From Sphingobacterium sp. B16(2022) (GTDB lineage: Bacteria > Bacteroidota > Bacteroidia > Sphingobacteriales > Sphingobacteriaceae), in assembly GCF_012030425.1 (NCBI RefSeq), contig NZ_JAAUVN010000004.1:248001-312000 (forward strand): 64,000 bases of DNA, given 5' to 3'. The position numbers were made by a program, and so were the translations under genes. The notes under the pieces are model-generated. The model saw only the letters and a list, made by a program, of their open reading frames with translations. It ran no database searches and was not told the origin of the DNA. This document shows positions 1-7,990 of the stretch, piece by piece; within the stretch, counting starts at the first letter, position 1; each line of letters opens with the position of its first letter.

Positions 1-342
1 TTTGCTGACCGAAATTCAGCCCTTGGAAACCTTAAGTTTAAAGCTAACGGACAAGTGGATGAAGCAACTGCAAATGCGGTTACTTTCATCGGATTACTTT
101 TTATTTTCCTTGAGTGTTTACCGGTATTCGTTAAGCTTCTTTCAGGAAGAGATGCTTATGATAAGGCGATCTACAATCAACGCATAATCGATGAATATGA
201 ATCGGATGCTTATACCGTTACGGAGAAAGCTGCTATAGACCATTTAAAAGATGCTTCTATCGATATATCGATCAATAAAAGACTTAAGAAAATGAACGAA
301 GAAATATTTGGAATCAATTTGCTTATTTGCCTTAGCACCTAA
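1..342 (+). CDS. C-terminal part of a DUF4407-like membrane protein (5' end outside window)
   Basis: Reading frame 1 is open from the first base to a TAA at 340-342, so the gene starts left of the window. The visible 113 residues hold one hydrophobic stretch (about residues 26-48, containing FIGLLFIFLECLPVFVKLLS) followed by a charged, helical tail. The pattern of a last membrane helix with a Glu and Pro followed by VFVKLLS resembles the C-terminus of DUF4407 proteins, predicted membrane proteins of unknown function. This is recognition by eye and the N-terminal domain cannot be inspected. The last 99 bases overlap the end of rmuC on the other strand. The methionines inside the frame are not starts, because the frame is open upstream. 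Confidence 0.6.
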   Translation, partial: FADRNSALGNLKFKANGQVDEATANAVTFIGLLFIFLECLPVFVKLLSGRDAYDKAIYNQRIIDEYESDAYTVTEKAAIDHLKDASIDISINKRLKKMNEEIFGINLLICLST

Positions 343-1608
343 TTTCTTCAGATTCTCCACGCGCTTAATCACATTACCAGCGCCGAAAGATAGTTTTTTA
401 GAAGCATCTTCATGGCTTTTCAATGCTTTTTGCAATTGTGCCTGTACTTGATCCATATCTGTTAAAAATCCGTGGAATTTGTCATAAAGTGCTCCGGCTT
501 CCTTGGCAATTTCAATAACATTACGTGTCTGTCTTTCTTGTTTCCAGATACTAGCTATGGTACGTAAGGTTGCTAAAAGCGTAGATGGGCTTACAATTAC
601 GACCTTTCTATCCCATGCATCACTAAAAAGATCTGGTTTTTCGGAAACCGACATACTCAAAGCAGATTCTATCGGCATAAAGAGTAAGACAAAATCTGGA
701 GATTCAATACCATACAATTCATGATAATTTTTTGCAGAAAGGTCTTTGACATGATTTTCCACAGATAAAATATGCTGTCTTGCAAAAACAGCACGATCGA
801 TATCATCTTCTGCATTTACCCAACGCTCGTAAGCTATCAAAGAAACTTTCGAATCGACAATCAGATGTTTATTTTCGGGCAAATCAATAATGGCATCGGG
901 TTGCATTCGTCTCCCATCAATATCTGTAAATGATGCCTGCAATCTAAATTCACGATCCTTCACAAGCCCCGAGCGTTCCAGAACACGTTCTAAGATTACC
1001 TCGCCCCAATTTCCCTGTTTCTTTGCGTCACCTTTAAGAGCACGCGTCAAGTTGGTCGCTTCATCCTTAATCCGCAAACTTTGCTCCATCAGCTGTTGCA
1101 CCACACCTTTCAAAGAGTTTCTTTCTGCGGCTTCCTGCGAATAAGTTTTATCCACTTTCTCTTCAAAAAGTTTGATTTTTTCTTTTAAAGGATCTAAGAT
1201 CAATCCAATGGACTTCGAATTGGTTTCTGTAAATCGAAGTGTCTTTTCTTCTAAAATTTTATTGGCAATGACCTGAAACTCGGTATTAAATTGGCTTTTA
1301 ATAGCAGCAATCTCCACTTTCTGCTCCTGAAACTTATCTTGCTGCGCCTCATAAAAAGAACGCGTGCTCTCTAAAGAACGTTCAACGATCAGTACATGCT
1401 CCCGTTCTTTTTCCAGTTCATCACGCAACATCGCCCGCTCTTGCAATAAACTCTGTTCACGTTGCTGCACTTTTGCCAGTTCTATTGCCATTAATTCCTT
1501 CTCCTGTCTCCACTGATTATCATCTTGATGTGAATCCTTCTTTTTCAAAGAAATTACAATTAGAACAACTAATAAAATGATAACGATAATAATATACACT
1601 GTTTCCAT
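244..1608 (-). CDS. rmuC: DNA recombination protein RmuC
   Basis: Protein of 454 residues. It has an N-terminal membrane anchor (residues 4-22, hydrophobic Ile/Val/Leu) and a long charged coiled-coil region (about 30-180), followed by the conserved RmuC domain with KKQGNWGEVILERVLERSGL, DAIIDLPENKHLIVDSKVSL and the VLLFMPIE stretch. RmuC family proteins belong to the restriction-endonuclease-like fold and limit recombination at inverted repeats; the biochemical activity is poorly known. Family members usually end shortly after the KLGAK region. Here about 20 further residues (ending YIDRSIF) run into the convergent DUF4407-like gene. The gene stands alone and its downstream neighbour converges on it. 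Confidence 0.9.
   Translation of the reverse strand: METVYIIIVIILLVVLIVISLKKKDSHQDDNQWRQEKELMAIELAKVQQREQSLLQERAMLRDELEKEREHVLIVERSLESTRSFYEAQQDKFQEQKVEIAAIKSQFNTEFQVIANKILEEKTLRFTETNSKSIGLILDPLKEKIKLFEEKVDKTYSQEAAERNSLKGVVQQLMEQSLRIKDEATNLTRALKGDAKKQGNWGEVILERVLERSGLVKDREFRLQASFTDIDGRRMQPDAIIDLPENKHLIVDSKVSLIAYERWVNAEDDIDRAVFARQHILSVENHVKDLSAKNYHELYGIESPDFVLLFMPIESALSMSVSEKPDLFSDAWDRKVVIVSPSTLLATLRTIASIWKQERQTRNVIEIAKEAGALYDKFHGFLTDMDQVQAQLQKALKSHEDASKKLSFGAGNVIKRVENLKKLGAKANKQIDSKYFFVHFLKSFIDRYIDRSIF
259..272. repeat. 14-bp perfect palindrome inside two overlapping genes
   Basis: The sequence ATCGATATATCGAT is its own reverse complement. It lies in the 99-bp stretch shared by the ends of rmuC (minus) and the DUF4407-like gene (plus), so it is translated on both strands. 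It may be chance or part of a weak shared termination structure; no T-tract follows it. Confidence 0.5.
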
Positions 1609-1654
1609 AAATTCACTTAACTAAATAAAAAATGGTCTTTTCAGACCATTAAAA

Positions 1655-2839
1655 CTACTGTAACTTTTGATGAGTTCGCCACCAAAGGTCAGGCATTTCA
1701 CCTGTAACAGCCATCTGATAGTCCTCATATCGACAAGGAACCAAATGATACCTTTCATTAACAGAACGTGACCCAAAATATGGAACTTGCATCCACCAGC
1801 GATCTGATTTTTTACTTTTAACAAATACCAATTCATGTTCCTCATTTTCCAGGGTCGTTCTATAGATAATATAAGACGATTTTGGTAATAAAGGGGTATC
1901 CTGCTTACGGTTATAAAAGCCATCTATAAAGCACCAGATCATCTGGGATACCAACATGGCTGTTTGCTGCATGGGATCATAAGATGGGTTAAATTCATAG
2001 AACCCGATTGAAGAACATTTATCTGACATCCCTGCGTAACGTGCAATCTGGCAGGCTTCATCGCCAAATAAACCATTTGGCATTGCATTCGCATTGCCCG
2101 AAGCTTCAGAAGCACGGATAGCTCCAATATCAAAACTAACCATATCAGCGGCTCGCACCAGCGGTTCAGATTGATCCATTCGACCGGCTATTGCACCGAG
2201 CCTAGTAGCATTGAAGAATAACTTATCGTACATATTCAACGATTCTTTACTTACCAAATAGGTCTGATATGCAATATTATTTAAATTAAATAAGTAATCG
2301 GGTTCGTGCAGAATAATATGGTTCAAATATGATCTTGAATCCAGTGCAACCTGTTCACCACTTTCCTGGTTCAGATCAAATCGACCATCTATTACGGCCA
2401 CTTCCACCTTTTGCCCCAGATTTTGATAGCCTAAGTATTGTGCATAGGTCAGATCCTGACCACCACCAATTATTATGGGAACGATATCATCGGCTAATAA
2501 TTCTTCCACAACTGCTCTAAGTGCTGCGTAAGTATCTTTTATCGTTGCCCCCTCTTTAATATTACCGAGATCAACAGCGTTGATTGCATAATCCCCTTGG
2601 TAAAGCTGATACAAATGTTTTCTTATCGCATCAGGAGATTTTGCACAGCCCTGATTATTAACAGCAGCACGATCTTCTTCTACGCCAATTATAGCCAATT
2701 GTGGCTTATCGTCTTTATCCCAAGTCGGAAATTGATTGTCATAAAAACGAACAACATTGCCAAGTTGCGAACGAAAAAATCCTTCTTCAGGAAATAGCTT
2801 TTGGGTAACAATCGGACTAAAAAAAACGGATAATGACAT
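1655..2839 (-). CDS. Arginase/formimidoylglutamase-fold protein with degenerate metal site
   Basis: Protein of 394 residues with the layout of the ureohydrolase (arginase, agmatinase, formimidoylglutamase) family. The conserved blocks are present in order but altered: IIIGGGQDLTYAQYLGY (family GGxH), VAVIDGRFDL (family DAHxD), MVSFDIGAIRAS (family SxDxDxxDP) and a late GFYEFNPSYDP. The His of the first block is Gln, the His of the second is Arg, and the second Asp of the third is Gly, so most ligands for the two Mn ions are gone. Automatic pipelines would probably call it formimidoylglutamase, but hydrolysis looks unlikely. It may be a structural or regulatory pseudoenzyme. No histidine-degradation genes (hutH, hutU, hutI) are nearby. 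Confidence 0.75.
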   Translation of the reverse strand: MSLSVFFSPIVTQKLFPEEGFFRSQLGNVVRFYDNQFPTWDKDDKPQLAIIGVEEDRAAVNNQGCAKSPDAIRKHLYQLYQGDYAINAVDLGNIKEGATIKDTYAALRAVVEELLADDIVPIIIGGGQDLTYAQYLGYQNLGQKVEVAVIDGRFDLNQESGEQVALDSRSYLNHIILHEPDYLFNLNNIAYQTYLVSKESLNMYDKLFFNATRLGAIAGRMDQSEPLVRAADMVSFDIGAIRASEASGNANAMPNGLFGDEACQIARYAGMSDKCSSIGFYEFNPSYDPMQQTAMLVSQMIWCFIDGFYNRKQDTPLLPKSSYIIYRTTLENEEHELVFVKSKKSDRWWMQVPYFGSRSVNERYHLVPCRYEDYQMAVTGEMPDLWWRTHQKLQ

Positions 2840-2912
2840 ATGATGAATTTGTGTTGACGGTAATCAAAAATTAAAACCTTGCCTTAGACAAATATCCATT
2901 TATTAACTTACT

Positions 2913-2943
2913 TTTGAAAACATTATTTTTAACGTTATCTTTA
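2913..2943 (+). promoter_or_regulatory. Bacteroidota-type promoter of the epimerase gene
   Basis: A -33-like TTTG (2913-2916) is followed after 19 nt by TATCTTTA (2936-2943), one base off TAnnTTTG. The box ends 4 nt before the GTG start at 2948, so the transcript would be leaderless or nearly so. Confidence 0.6.
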
Positions 2944-2947
2944 ACAT

Positions 2948-3913
2948 GTGATATTAATAACAGGAGGAACCGGATTTTTAGGGGCTACATTGATCAAGCA
3001 ATTGATCGATTTAGGAATTGATGTGATAGCTACGAAACGCTCAAACTCGATAATTCCAGAACAGCTATTATCATCGTCTTTAATCCAATGGATTGACGCT
3101 GATATTTGTAACTACTTTGATCTTGAAGAAGCATTCCAAAATATCACTGAGGTGTACCACTGTGCCGCTGTCGTATCTTACCAAAAACAAGATGCGGTGA
3201 ACATGAAAAAAGTAAATGTTGAAGGGACCGCTTATGTTGTCAACCTTTGTCTAGCACATCAGGCCAGACTTGTTCATGTCAGTTCTGTTGCTGCATTAGG
3301 ATCCAGTAAAAATCAAGCTCCTGTTAGTGAAAAAGACTATTGGGAATATGAGTCTTCGTTATCCAACTACGCAATTTCAAAATATGAAAGTGAAATGGAA
3401 GTTTGGAGAGGTATTGCGGAAGGTTTAAATGCTGTTATCGTAAATCCATCTGTTATCATTGGAGCTTCCTCTGGTGCAAAAGGTTCCGGTGCAATATTTT
3501 CATTAATCAATAAAGGATTAAAATACTACCCAACAGGTACTGTTGGTGTGGTTGATGTTGAAGATGTGGCTTCCATTATGCGCAATCTAATGGCACTAAA
3601 AAATATTTCAGGAGAGCGTTTTATTATCAACAATGTGAACCTCAGCAATAAGGAACTACTGGAGAAGGCAAGTGCCTTGATGGGTAAAGCAGCTCCTAAA
3701 ATAGCAATCCCTCCTGCTGTACTGATGATCGCAGCTACGCTAGCGACTGCAGTTGCATCGATAAAAAAGGAAAAATCGACCCTTACAAAAGATAGCGCTA
3801 GGGCTTCTAGCGAGAAGCTAGCCTATACAGATGCAAAATTACAACAGGCATTAGCTTTTGAATATAAACCTTTAGAAACGACCTTAAAAGAGATAGCTGT
3901 ACGCTATAACTGA
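2948..3913 (+). CDS. NAD-dependent epimerase/dehydratase family protein
   Basis: Protein of 321 residues of the extended short-chain dehydrogenase family. The Rossmann motif ILITGGTGFLGATL starts at residue 2, and YAISKYESE supplies the Tyr-xxx-Lys catalytic pair, with HVSSVAALG before it. The substrate, probably a nucleotide sugar or similar, cannot be told. The GTG at 2948 is the only start that leaves the glycine-rich loop intact; an ATG at 2946 is out of frame. The serB-like gene follows 35 bp downstream on the same strand, but no shared pathway is obvious. The promoter box ends four bases before the start, so translation probably begins from an mRNA with almost no leader. Confidence 0.85.
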   Translation: MILITGGTGFLGATLIKQLIDLGIDVIATKRSNSIIPEQLLSSSLIQWIDADICNYFDLEEAFQNITEVYHCAAVVSYQKQDAVNMKKVNVEGTAYVVNLCLAHQARLVHVSSVAALGSSKNQAPVSEKDYWEYESSLSNYAISKYESEMEVWRGIAEGLNAVIVNPSVIIGASSGAKGSGAIFSLINKGLKYYPTGTVGVVDVEDVASIMRNLMALKNISGERFIINNVNLSNKELLEKASALMGKAAPKIAIPPAVLMIAATLATAVASIKKEKSTLTKDSARASSEKLAYTDAKLQQALAFEYKPLETTLKEIAVRYN

Positions 3914-3948
3914 CAATAAATAATCTAATCCTAAACTCAAACTAAACC

Positions 3949-5241
3949 GTGAAAAATTATTACATCATTGATTTTGACAGTACCTTTACGCAAGTAGAGG
4001 CTTTGGACGAATTAGCAAAAATTTCGCTAGAACATCATCCTGACAGGGAAAAGATATATCTTGAAATTGAACGCTACACCAATCTTGCAATGGAGGGTAA
4101 ACTTTCATTTCGTGAAGCATTAGCTGGTCGTGTCCAATTACTACAAGCAAATAAAAGTCATCTCGACAAACTTATTACACACCTGAAAAAGAAAGTCTCT
4201 ACTTCATTCTCAAGAAATAGAGAGTTTTTTAAAAAAAATTCGGACACCGCTTGGATTGTATCTGGAGGATTTAAAGAGTTCATTACGCCAGTTGTTATTC
4301 CTTATAATATCAAAAAGGAAAATATCTACGCGAACACCTTTATATTTGATGAGCATGATAATATCATCGGATTTGACGAATCAAATCCTTTATCGGATGA
4401 AGGCGGTAAAGTAAAATTACTACAGGAATTAAAAATAGATGGTACTATTTACGGCATCGGTGATGGGTATTCTGATTTTCAATTAAAAGAATCCGGGCTT
4501 ATTGAGAAATTCTTTGCATTTACTGAAAATATTTCCAGAAAAACTGTCACTGAAAAAGCGGATTTTATTACACCTAGTTTTGATGAATTTCTATATGTCA
4601 ATAATTTACCCCGCGCTATTTCCTACCCTAAAAATCGGATTCTTTGTCTGATCGTCGGAGAGGTTCCTGAAATTGCTTCTCATATATTAAAAAGAGATGG
4701 ATTTTCTGTGCGCACAAAAGACACTTTTGAAGAAAAGTATACAAAAGACGTCGGCATGCTTTTACTTGGAAAAGATATCTCTGTTTCTGAAGATCAATTA
4801 TCCCGTGCCGATAAGCTCAAAACGATTGGCGTTTTAGGTGATGCAAAAAATCATCTTAACAAAGATATTTGCAATGCAAAAGGCATTGTTGTTTTTGATG
4901 ACAAAAAAGACAAAAAGAGAAACGCCGAATTTATTCCGAGAAGAATGGCCGACTTCATTAATAATGGAGATACCTACATGAGTCGCAATTTTCCAAATCT
5001 ATTGCTTCCTAAAGTAAAAGATGTTACACGTTTACTTCATATCCATAAAAATGTACCTGGTATCATGGCGCAGATTAATCTTGTCTATGCTCAAAATGAT
5101 ATCAATATCATATCTCAATTTCTGATGACTAAGGCTGATATAGGCTATGCTGTCACGGATATCAAAGGTGAATATGACCGGGATTTAATCAAACAACTTA
5201 AAAAAGTTCAGAATACCATAAAATTTCGAATTTTATATTAA
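3949..5241 (+). CDS. Phosphoserine phosphatase (HAD) fused to a SerA-derived regulatory region with ACT domain
   Basis: Protein of 430 residues, GTG start. Residues 1-205 are a HAD-IB phosphatase: IIDFDSTFTQ with nucleophile Asp8 and Asp10, WIVSGGFKEF, and GDGYSDFQLK with the Mg-binding Asp. This is the SerB arrangement, the last step of serine synthesis. Residues about 225-345 resemble the substrate-binding domain of 3-phosphoglycerate dehydrogenase: RILCLIVGEVPE at the start and ADFINNGDTYMSRNFPNLLLP where SerA leads into its ACT domain. The NAD-binding Rossmann domain that should lie between is absent. Residues about 350-430 are an ACT domain ending KFRILY, as in SerA. I infer a phosphatase carrying an amino-acid sensor, perhaps for serine. 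Similar proteins are usually named only HAD-IB phosphatase. Confidence 0.85.
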   Translation: MKNYYIIDFDSTFTQVEALDELAKISLEHHPDREKIYLEIERYTNLAMEGKLSFREALAGRVQLLQANKSHLDKLITHLKKKVSTSFSRNREFFKKNSDTAWIVSGGFKEFITPVVIPYNIKKENIYANTFIFDEHDNIIGFDESNPLSDEGGKVKLLQELKIDGTIYGIGDGYSDFQLKESGLIEKFFAFTENISRKTVTEKADFITPSFDEFLYVNNLPRAISYPKNRILCLIVGEVPEIASHILKRDGFSVRTKDTFEEKYTKDVGMLLLGKDISVSEDQLSRADKLKTIGVLGDAKNHLNKDICNAKGIVVFDDKKDKKRNAEFIPRRMADFINNGDTYMSRNFPNLLLPKVKDVTRLLHIHKNVPGIMAQINLVYAQNDINIISQFLMTKADIGYAVTDIKGEYDRDLIKQLKKVQNTIKFRILY

Positions 5242-5278
5242 AATAAAAGCGGGAACTTATAGTTCCCGCTTTTATTTT
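5240..5278. terminator. Bidirectional intrinsic terminator
   Basis: Perfect 18-bp inverted repeat (core GCGGGAACT / AGTTCCCGC, loop TAT) flanked by an A-rich run on the left and a T-rich run on the right. It sits between the convergent serB-like gene and the cyclo-ligase gene and can end transcription from both sides. Confidence 0.9.
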
Positions 5279-5849
5279 AATAATAATATATTGTTTTTGG
5301 TGTCACACAGACATCCAAAGGAATATCGTGCGGATCGATGTCCTCGATTATCGCTATAGGTTCAAAAAATGAAAGACCGACCTTTTTAACATCAGGTCTG
5401 CATAAAGATAAAAAGCGATCGTAATAACCTTTTCCATATCCAATCCGATTCCCAGCCTTATCTGAAATTAATAAGGGAACCAGCACCATGTCAATACTCT
5501 TTTCGTCAACATAAACTCCTTCTACCGGTTCGAGTATGCCCCATTGATTATGAGCTAATGCCAACTTATCATCATAAATATAATGACTCATCACATTAGA
5601 CTGTAAATTCGATTTGGAGATAACAATTTGAATCTCCGGAAACTTTTCCTGCAAATATGAAATGAGTAGCAGCGTATTAGGTTCATGAAATTTCAGTATT
5701 GGCAAAAAGACATGACAAAATTTCACGTTTTGCCATTCCAAACGCTTTAAATTTTCTAACAGACCCAAATTTAGATCAATCTCTTCAGACGGAGCTAATC
5801 GCGATCTTAAATGCCGATAATATGTCCTGAGTTCATTTTTGGTCATCAT
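5277..5849 (-). CDS. 5-formyltetrahydrofolate cyclo-ligase
   Basis: Converts 5-formyl-THF to 5,10-methenyl-THF using ATP, in cytosolic folate recycling. The family signature is visible: LVPLLISDKAGNRIGYGKGYYDRFL near residues 130-155, after a basic N-terminus (KNELRTYYRHLRSRL). With the start used here the protein is 190 residues, normal for the family. The frame is open 39 bases further upstream (MLAPSCK...), but that extension would be translated from the EF-P terminator hairpin at 5855-5893, so the MMTK start at 5849, or 5846, is preferred. Confidence 0.88.
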   Translation of the reverse strand: MMTKNELRTYYRHLRSRLAPSEEIDLNLGLLENLKRLEWQNVKFCHVFLPILKFHEPNTLLLISYLQEKFPEIQIVISKSNLQSNVMSHYIYDDKLALAHNQWGILEPVEGVYVDEKSIDMVLVPLLISDKAGNRIGYGKGYYDRFLSLCRPDVKKVGLSFFEPIAIIEDIDPHDIPLDVCVTPKTIYYY

Positions 5850-5854
5850 AATAG

Positions 5855-5893
5855 AAAAAAAAACGGCCTTGCAGCTGGGTGCTAACAAGACCG
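5855..5893 (-). terminator. Intrinsic terminator downstream of efp
   Basis: On the minus strand CGGTCTTG pairs with CAAGGCCG (one G-T), with an inner TAGC/GCTG stem, followed by nine T. It lies between the efp stop and the cyclo-ligase start. Confidence 0.85.
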
Positions 5894-5922
5894 AATAATC
5901 AACCTAAACCTAAATCTTAATA

Positions 5923-6483
5923 TTATTTAACACGCTCGATGTAATCACCTGTTTGCGTATCAATTCTTACTTTATCTCCTTGATTAATAAAAAGAGGTAC
6001 TTTAATTTCAACTCCAGTTTCCACTGTTGCATTTTTTAATGCATTTGTTGAAGTATCTCCCTTTACTGCAGGCTCTGTGTATGTTATTTCTAATTCAACA
6101 CTTTTAGGAGCATGCGCCATAATTGCTTCATCACTTTCAAATGCTACAATTACGTTCATACCCTCTTTCAAGAATCGTGCCGAAGTTCCAAACAAGAACT
6201 TAGGGATATTAAACTGTTCGTAAGTGGTATTGTCCATTACAACGAAAAAGTCTCCCTCCTCATATAAATATTGATAATCGTTTGTTTCAACACGAGCAAT
6301 CTCAACACTTTCGTCAACTCGAAAACGGTATTCTACTAATTTACCAGTTTTCACATTACGCATTCTCGCTTGATAGAAAGCACGTAAATTACCTGGTGTA
6401 CGATGTATAAATTCCTCAACAGCGACTAACTCACCGTTGAATCTTAAAACATTTCCTGACTTAACGTCTGATGCTTTTGCCAT
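5923..6483 (-). CDS. efp: Translation elongation factor P
   Basis: EF-P relieves ribosomes stalled at polyproline stretches. The 186-residue protein has the three-barrel layout: KOW-like N-domain beginning MAKASDVKSGNVLRF, central domain with the YEEGDFFVVMDNTTYEQ block, and C-terminal OB domain with GDTSTNALKNATVETG and GDKVRIDTQTGDY. The loop that carries the modified lysine in E. coli (PGKGQAF) reads TPGNLRAF here, with Asn32 at that place and Arg34 two residues on. It therefore cannot be beta-lysylated there by EpmA. A terminator follows and a TAGTTTTG promoter box lies about 30 nt upstream. Confidence 0.95.
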   Translation of the reverse strand: MAKASDVKSGNVLRFNGELVAVEEFIHRTPGNLRAFYQARMRNVKTGKLVEYRFRVDESVEIARVETNDYQYLYEEGDFFVVMDNTTYEQFNIPKFLFGTSARFLKEGMNVIVAFESDEAIMAHAPKSVELEITYTEPAVKGDTSTNALKNATVETGVEIKVPLFINQGDKVRIDTQTGDYIERVK

Positions 6484-6515
6484 GATTTAAACTTTTATAA
6501 TTATTTTCTGAGTCA

Positions 6516-6523
6516 CAAAACTA
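6516..6523 (-). promoter_or_regulatory. -7 promoter box of efp
   Basis: TAGTTTTG on the minus strand matches TAnnTTTG, with 32 nt between the box and the efp start. A clear -33 TTG is not seen at the ideal distance. Confidence 0.5.
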
Positions 6524-6558
6524 CAAAATCTAATCTTTTAATAAAAATCTAATAATTA

Positions 6559-7182
6559 TCAACTTTTATAATCTGAAATAGACAGGGTCTGGTCACAAAA
6601 ATTATATTCCTTCTCTTGGTTGGAACAAATGATAAACAATCGATCTGCACGCTTTGTTTTATCAACCAATTCTAAGTACCATCCTTCACCTGCGGTATCC
6701 AAATTACTAGTTGGTTCATCCAATAACACGAAAGCAGAATCACTGCAACAAGCTAAAGCCAATTTGACACGTTGCTTCATTCCTGAGGAAAAAAATTTCA
6801 GTTCTTTGTCTATTGCATTTTCCAGGCCTAATAAGTGTACAACCTCAGGTTCACTATATCCGCTTAGATAATTCTTAAATTTAAAATGAAATTGTATTTG
6901 CTCTCGTAACGTAAATTCTTCTATTAATTCTACATAGGGCGTAGCGAGCGAAAGATATTGAAAAACCGACTCAACATCCACTGCTTTATCATTCATTTCA
7001 TAATAAATACTTCCAGCGGAAGGCGCTAAACTTCCCGAAAGCACTTTTAACAAAGTGGACTTTCCTGAACCATTAGGTCCAAGTATGGCGTATGACTTTC
7101 CGGATTCAAACTCATATGTAATATGTTTAAAAATCCATTCCCGATTATAACGCCGACCTACATCTGTTAAAATAATTTTCAA
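6559..7182 (-). CDS. ABC transporter ATP-binding protein
   Basis: Single ATPase domain of 207 residues. Walker A is GPNGSGKST (about residues 35-43), the signature region is FFSSGMKQRVKLALA, and Walker B is FVLLDEPTSNLD. The signature Ser-Ser-Gly-Met is a common variant of LSGGQ in small exporter ATPases. No permease is encoded next to it, so the membrane partner must lie elsewhere. It follows lpxA by 11 bp and is probably the last gene of the lipid A operon. A role in envelope lipid traffic is suggested by position only. Confidence 0.85.
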   Translation of the reverse strand: MKIILTDVGRRYNREWIFKHITYEFESGKSYAILGPNGSGKSTLLKVLSGSLAPSAGSIYYEMNDKAVDVESVFQYLSLATPYVELIEEFTLREQIQFHFKFKNYLSGYSEPEVVHLLGLENAIDKELKFFSSGMKQRVKLALACCSDSAFVLLDEPTSNLDTAGEGWYLELVDKTKRADRLFIICSNQEKEYNFCDQTLSISDYKS

Positions 7183-7193
7183 ATGATCTAAAA

Positions 7194-7982
7194 TTAGACA
7201 GCCCTTTGATTAAATCCTTTAATAACACCTCGATTAGAGTTGCGGATAAAACCTAATATCTCGTCACGAATTTCAGTTGCCTGAAATTCAGCCTCAATGA
7301 TCGCCGCCGCTTTTGTTAAATTTCTATTTTGAACAAATAGAACACGATAAATATTTTGAATTTCAGCAATCTGCTCTTCTGAGAAGCCTCTTCTCCTTAA
7401 TCCAACAGAATTTATACCTGCATAAGAAATAGGCTCACGTGCCGCTTTGATAAACGGAGGTACATCTTTTCTTACTAATGTACCACCTGTCACGAAAGCA
7501 TGCGATCCAATGGTACAGAATTGATGAACTGCTACCATACCTGCCAAAACTACATAATCTCCTACGGTAATATGTCCCGCTAGTGTACTGCTATTTGAAA
7601 ATATGCAGTAATCACCGATTGTACAATCGTGTGCAATATGACTATATGCCTGAATAAGGCAATTTTTTCCAATTACTGTTTTAAATTTATCTTTTGTTCC
7701 TCTATTGATAGTAACGCATTCGCGAATAGTAGTATTATCCCCAATCTCAGCAGTTGTAATTTCACCGTCGAACTTCAAATCTTGAGGTTCACCTGAAATA
7801 ACTGCTCCTGGATAAATTTTACAATTTTTACCAATACGTGCCCCATCCATAATTGTCACATTGGAACCGATCCACGTTCCCTCCCCAATAACTACATCCC
7901 TATGGATAGTAGCAAATGGTTCTACAACAACATTTTGAGCAATCTTTGCTTCTGGATGTATATAAGCTAACGGCTGTATCAT
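7194..7982 (-). CDS. lpxA: UDP-N-acetylglucosamine acyltransferase
   Basis: First acyl transfer of lipid A synthesis: moves a 3-hydroxyacyl chain from ACP to the 3-OH of UDP-GlcNAc. The 262-residue protein is a left-handed beta-helix of hexapeptide repeats from residue 1 to about 190, with catalytic His in QAYSHIAHDCTIGDY and the GGTLVRKDVPPF region typical of LpxA. A helical tail (RRRGFSEEQIAEIQNIYR) follows. It starts 8 bp after lpxC/fabZ ends, in an operon order (lpxD, lpxC/fabZ, lpxA) common in Bacteroidota. Confidence 0.95.
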   Translation of the reverse strand: MIQPLAYIHPEAKIAQNVVVEPFATIHRDVVIGEGTWIGSNVTIMDGARIGKNCKIYPGAVISGEPQDLKFDGEITTAEIGDNTTIRECVTINRGTKDKFKTVIGKNCLIQAYSHIAHDCTIGDYCIFSNSSTLAGHITVGDYVVLAGMVAVHQFCTIGSHAFVTGGTLVRKDVPPFIKAAREPISYAGINSVGLRRRGFSEEQIAEIQNIYRVLFVQNRNLTKAAAIIEAEFQATEIRDEILGFIRNSNRGVIKGFNQRAV

Positions 7983-7990
7983 CTCTACTA

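Noticed and set aside
1621..1923. 100-codon minus-strand frame overlapping the arginase-fold gene
   Set aside because: Different frame of a gene with clear family likeness; no start signal or domain of its own.
5850..5888. Upstream start of the cyclo-ligase (MLAPSCK...)
   Set aside because: Would be translated from the efp terminator hairpin; family members start at the MTKNELR region.
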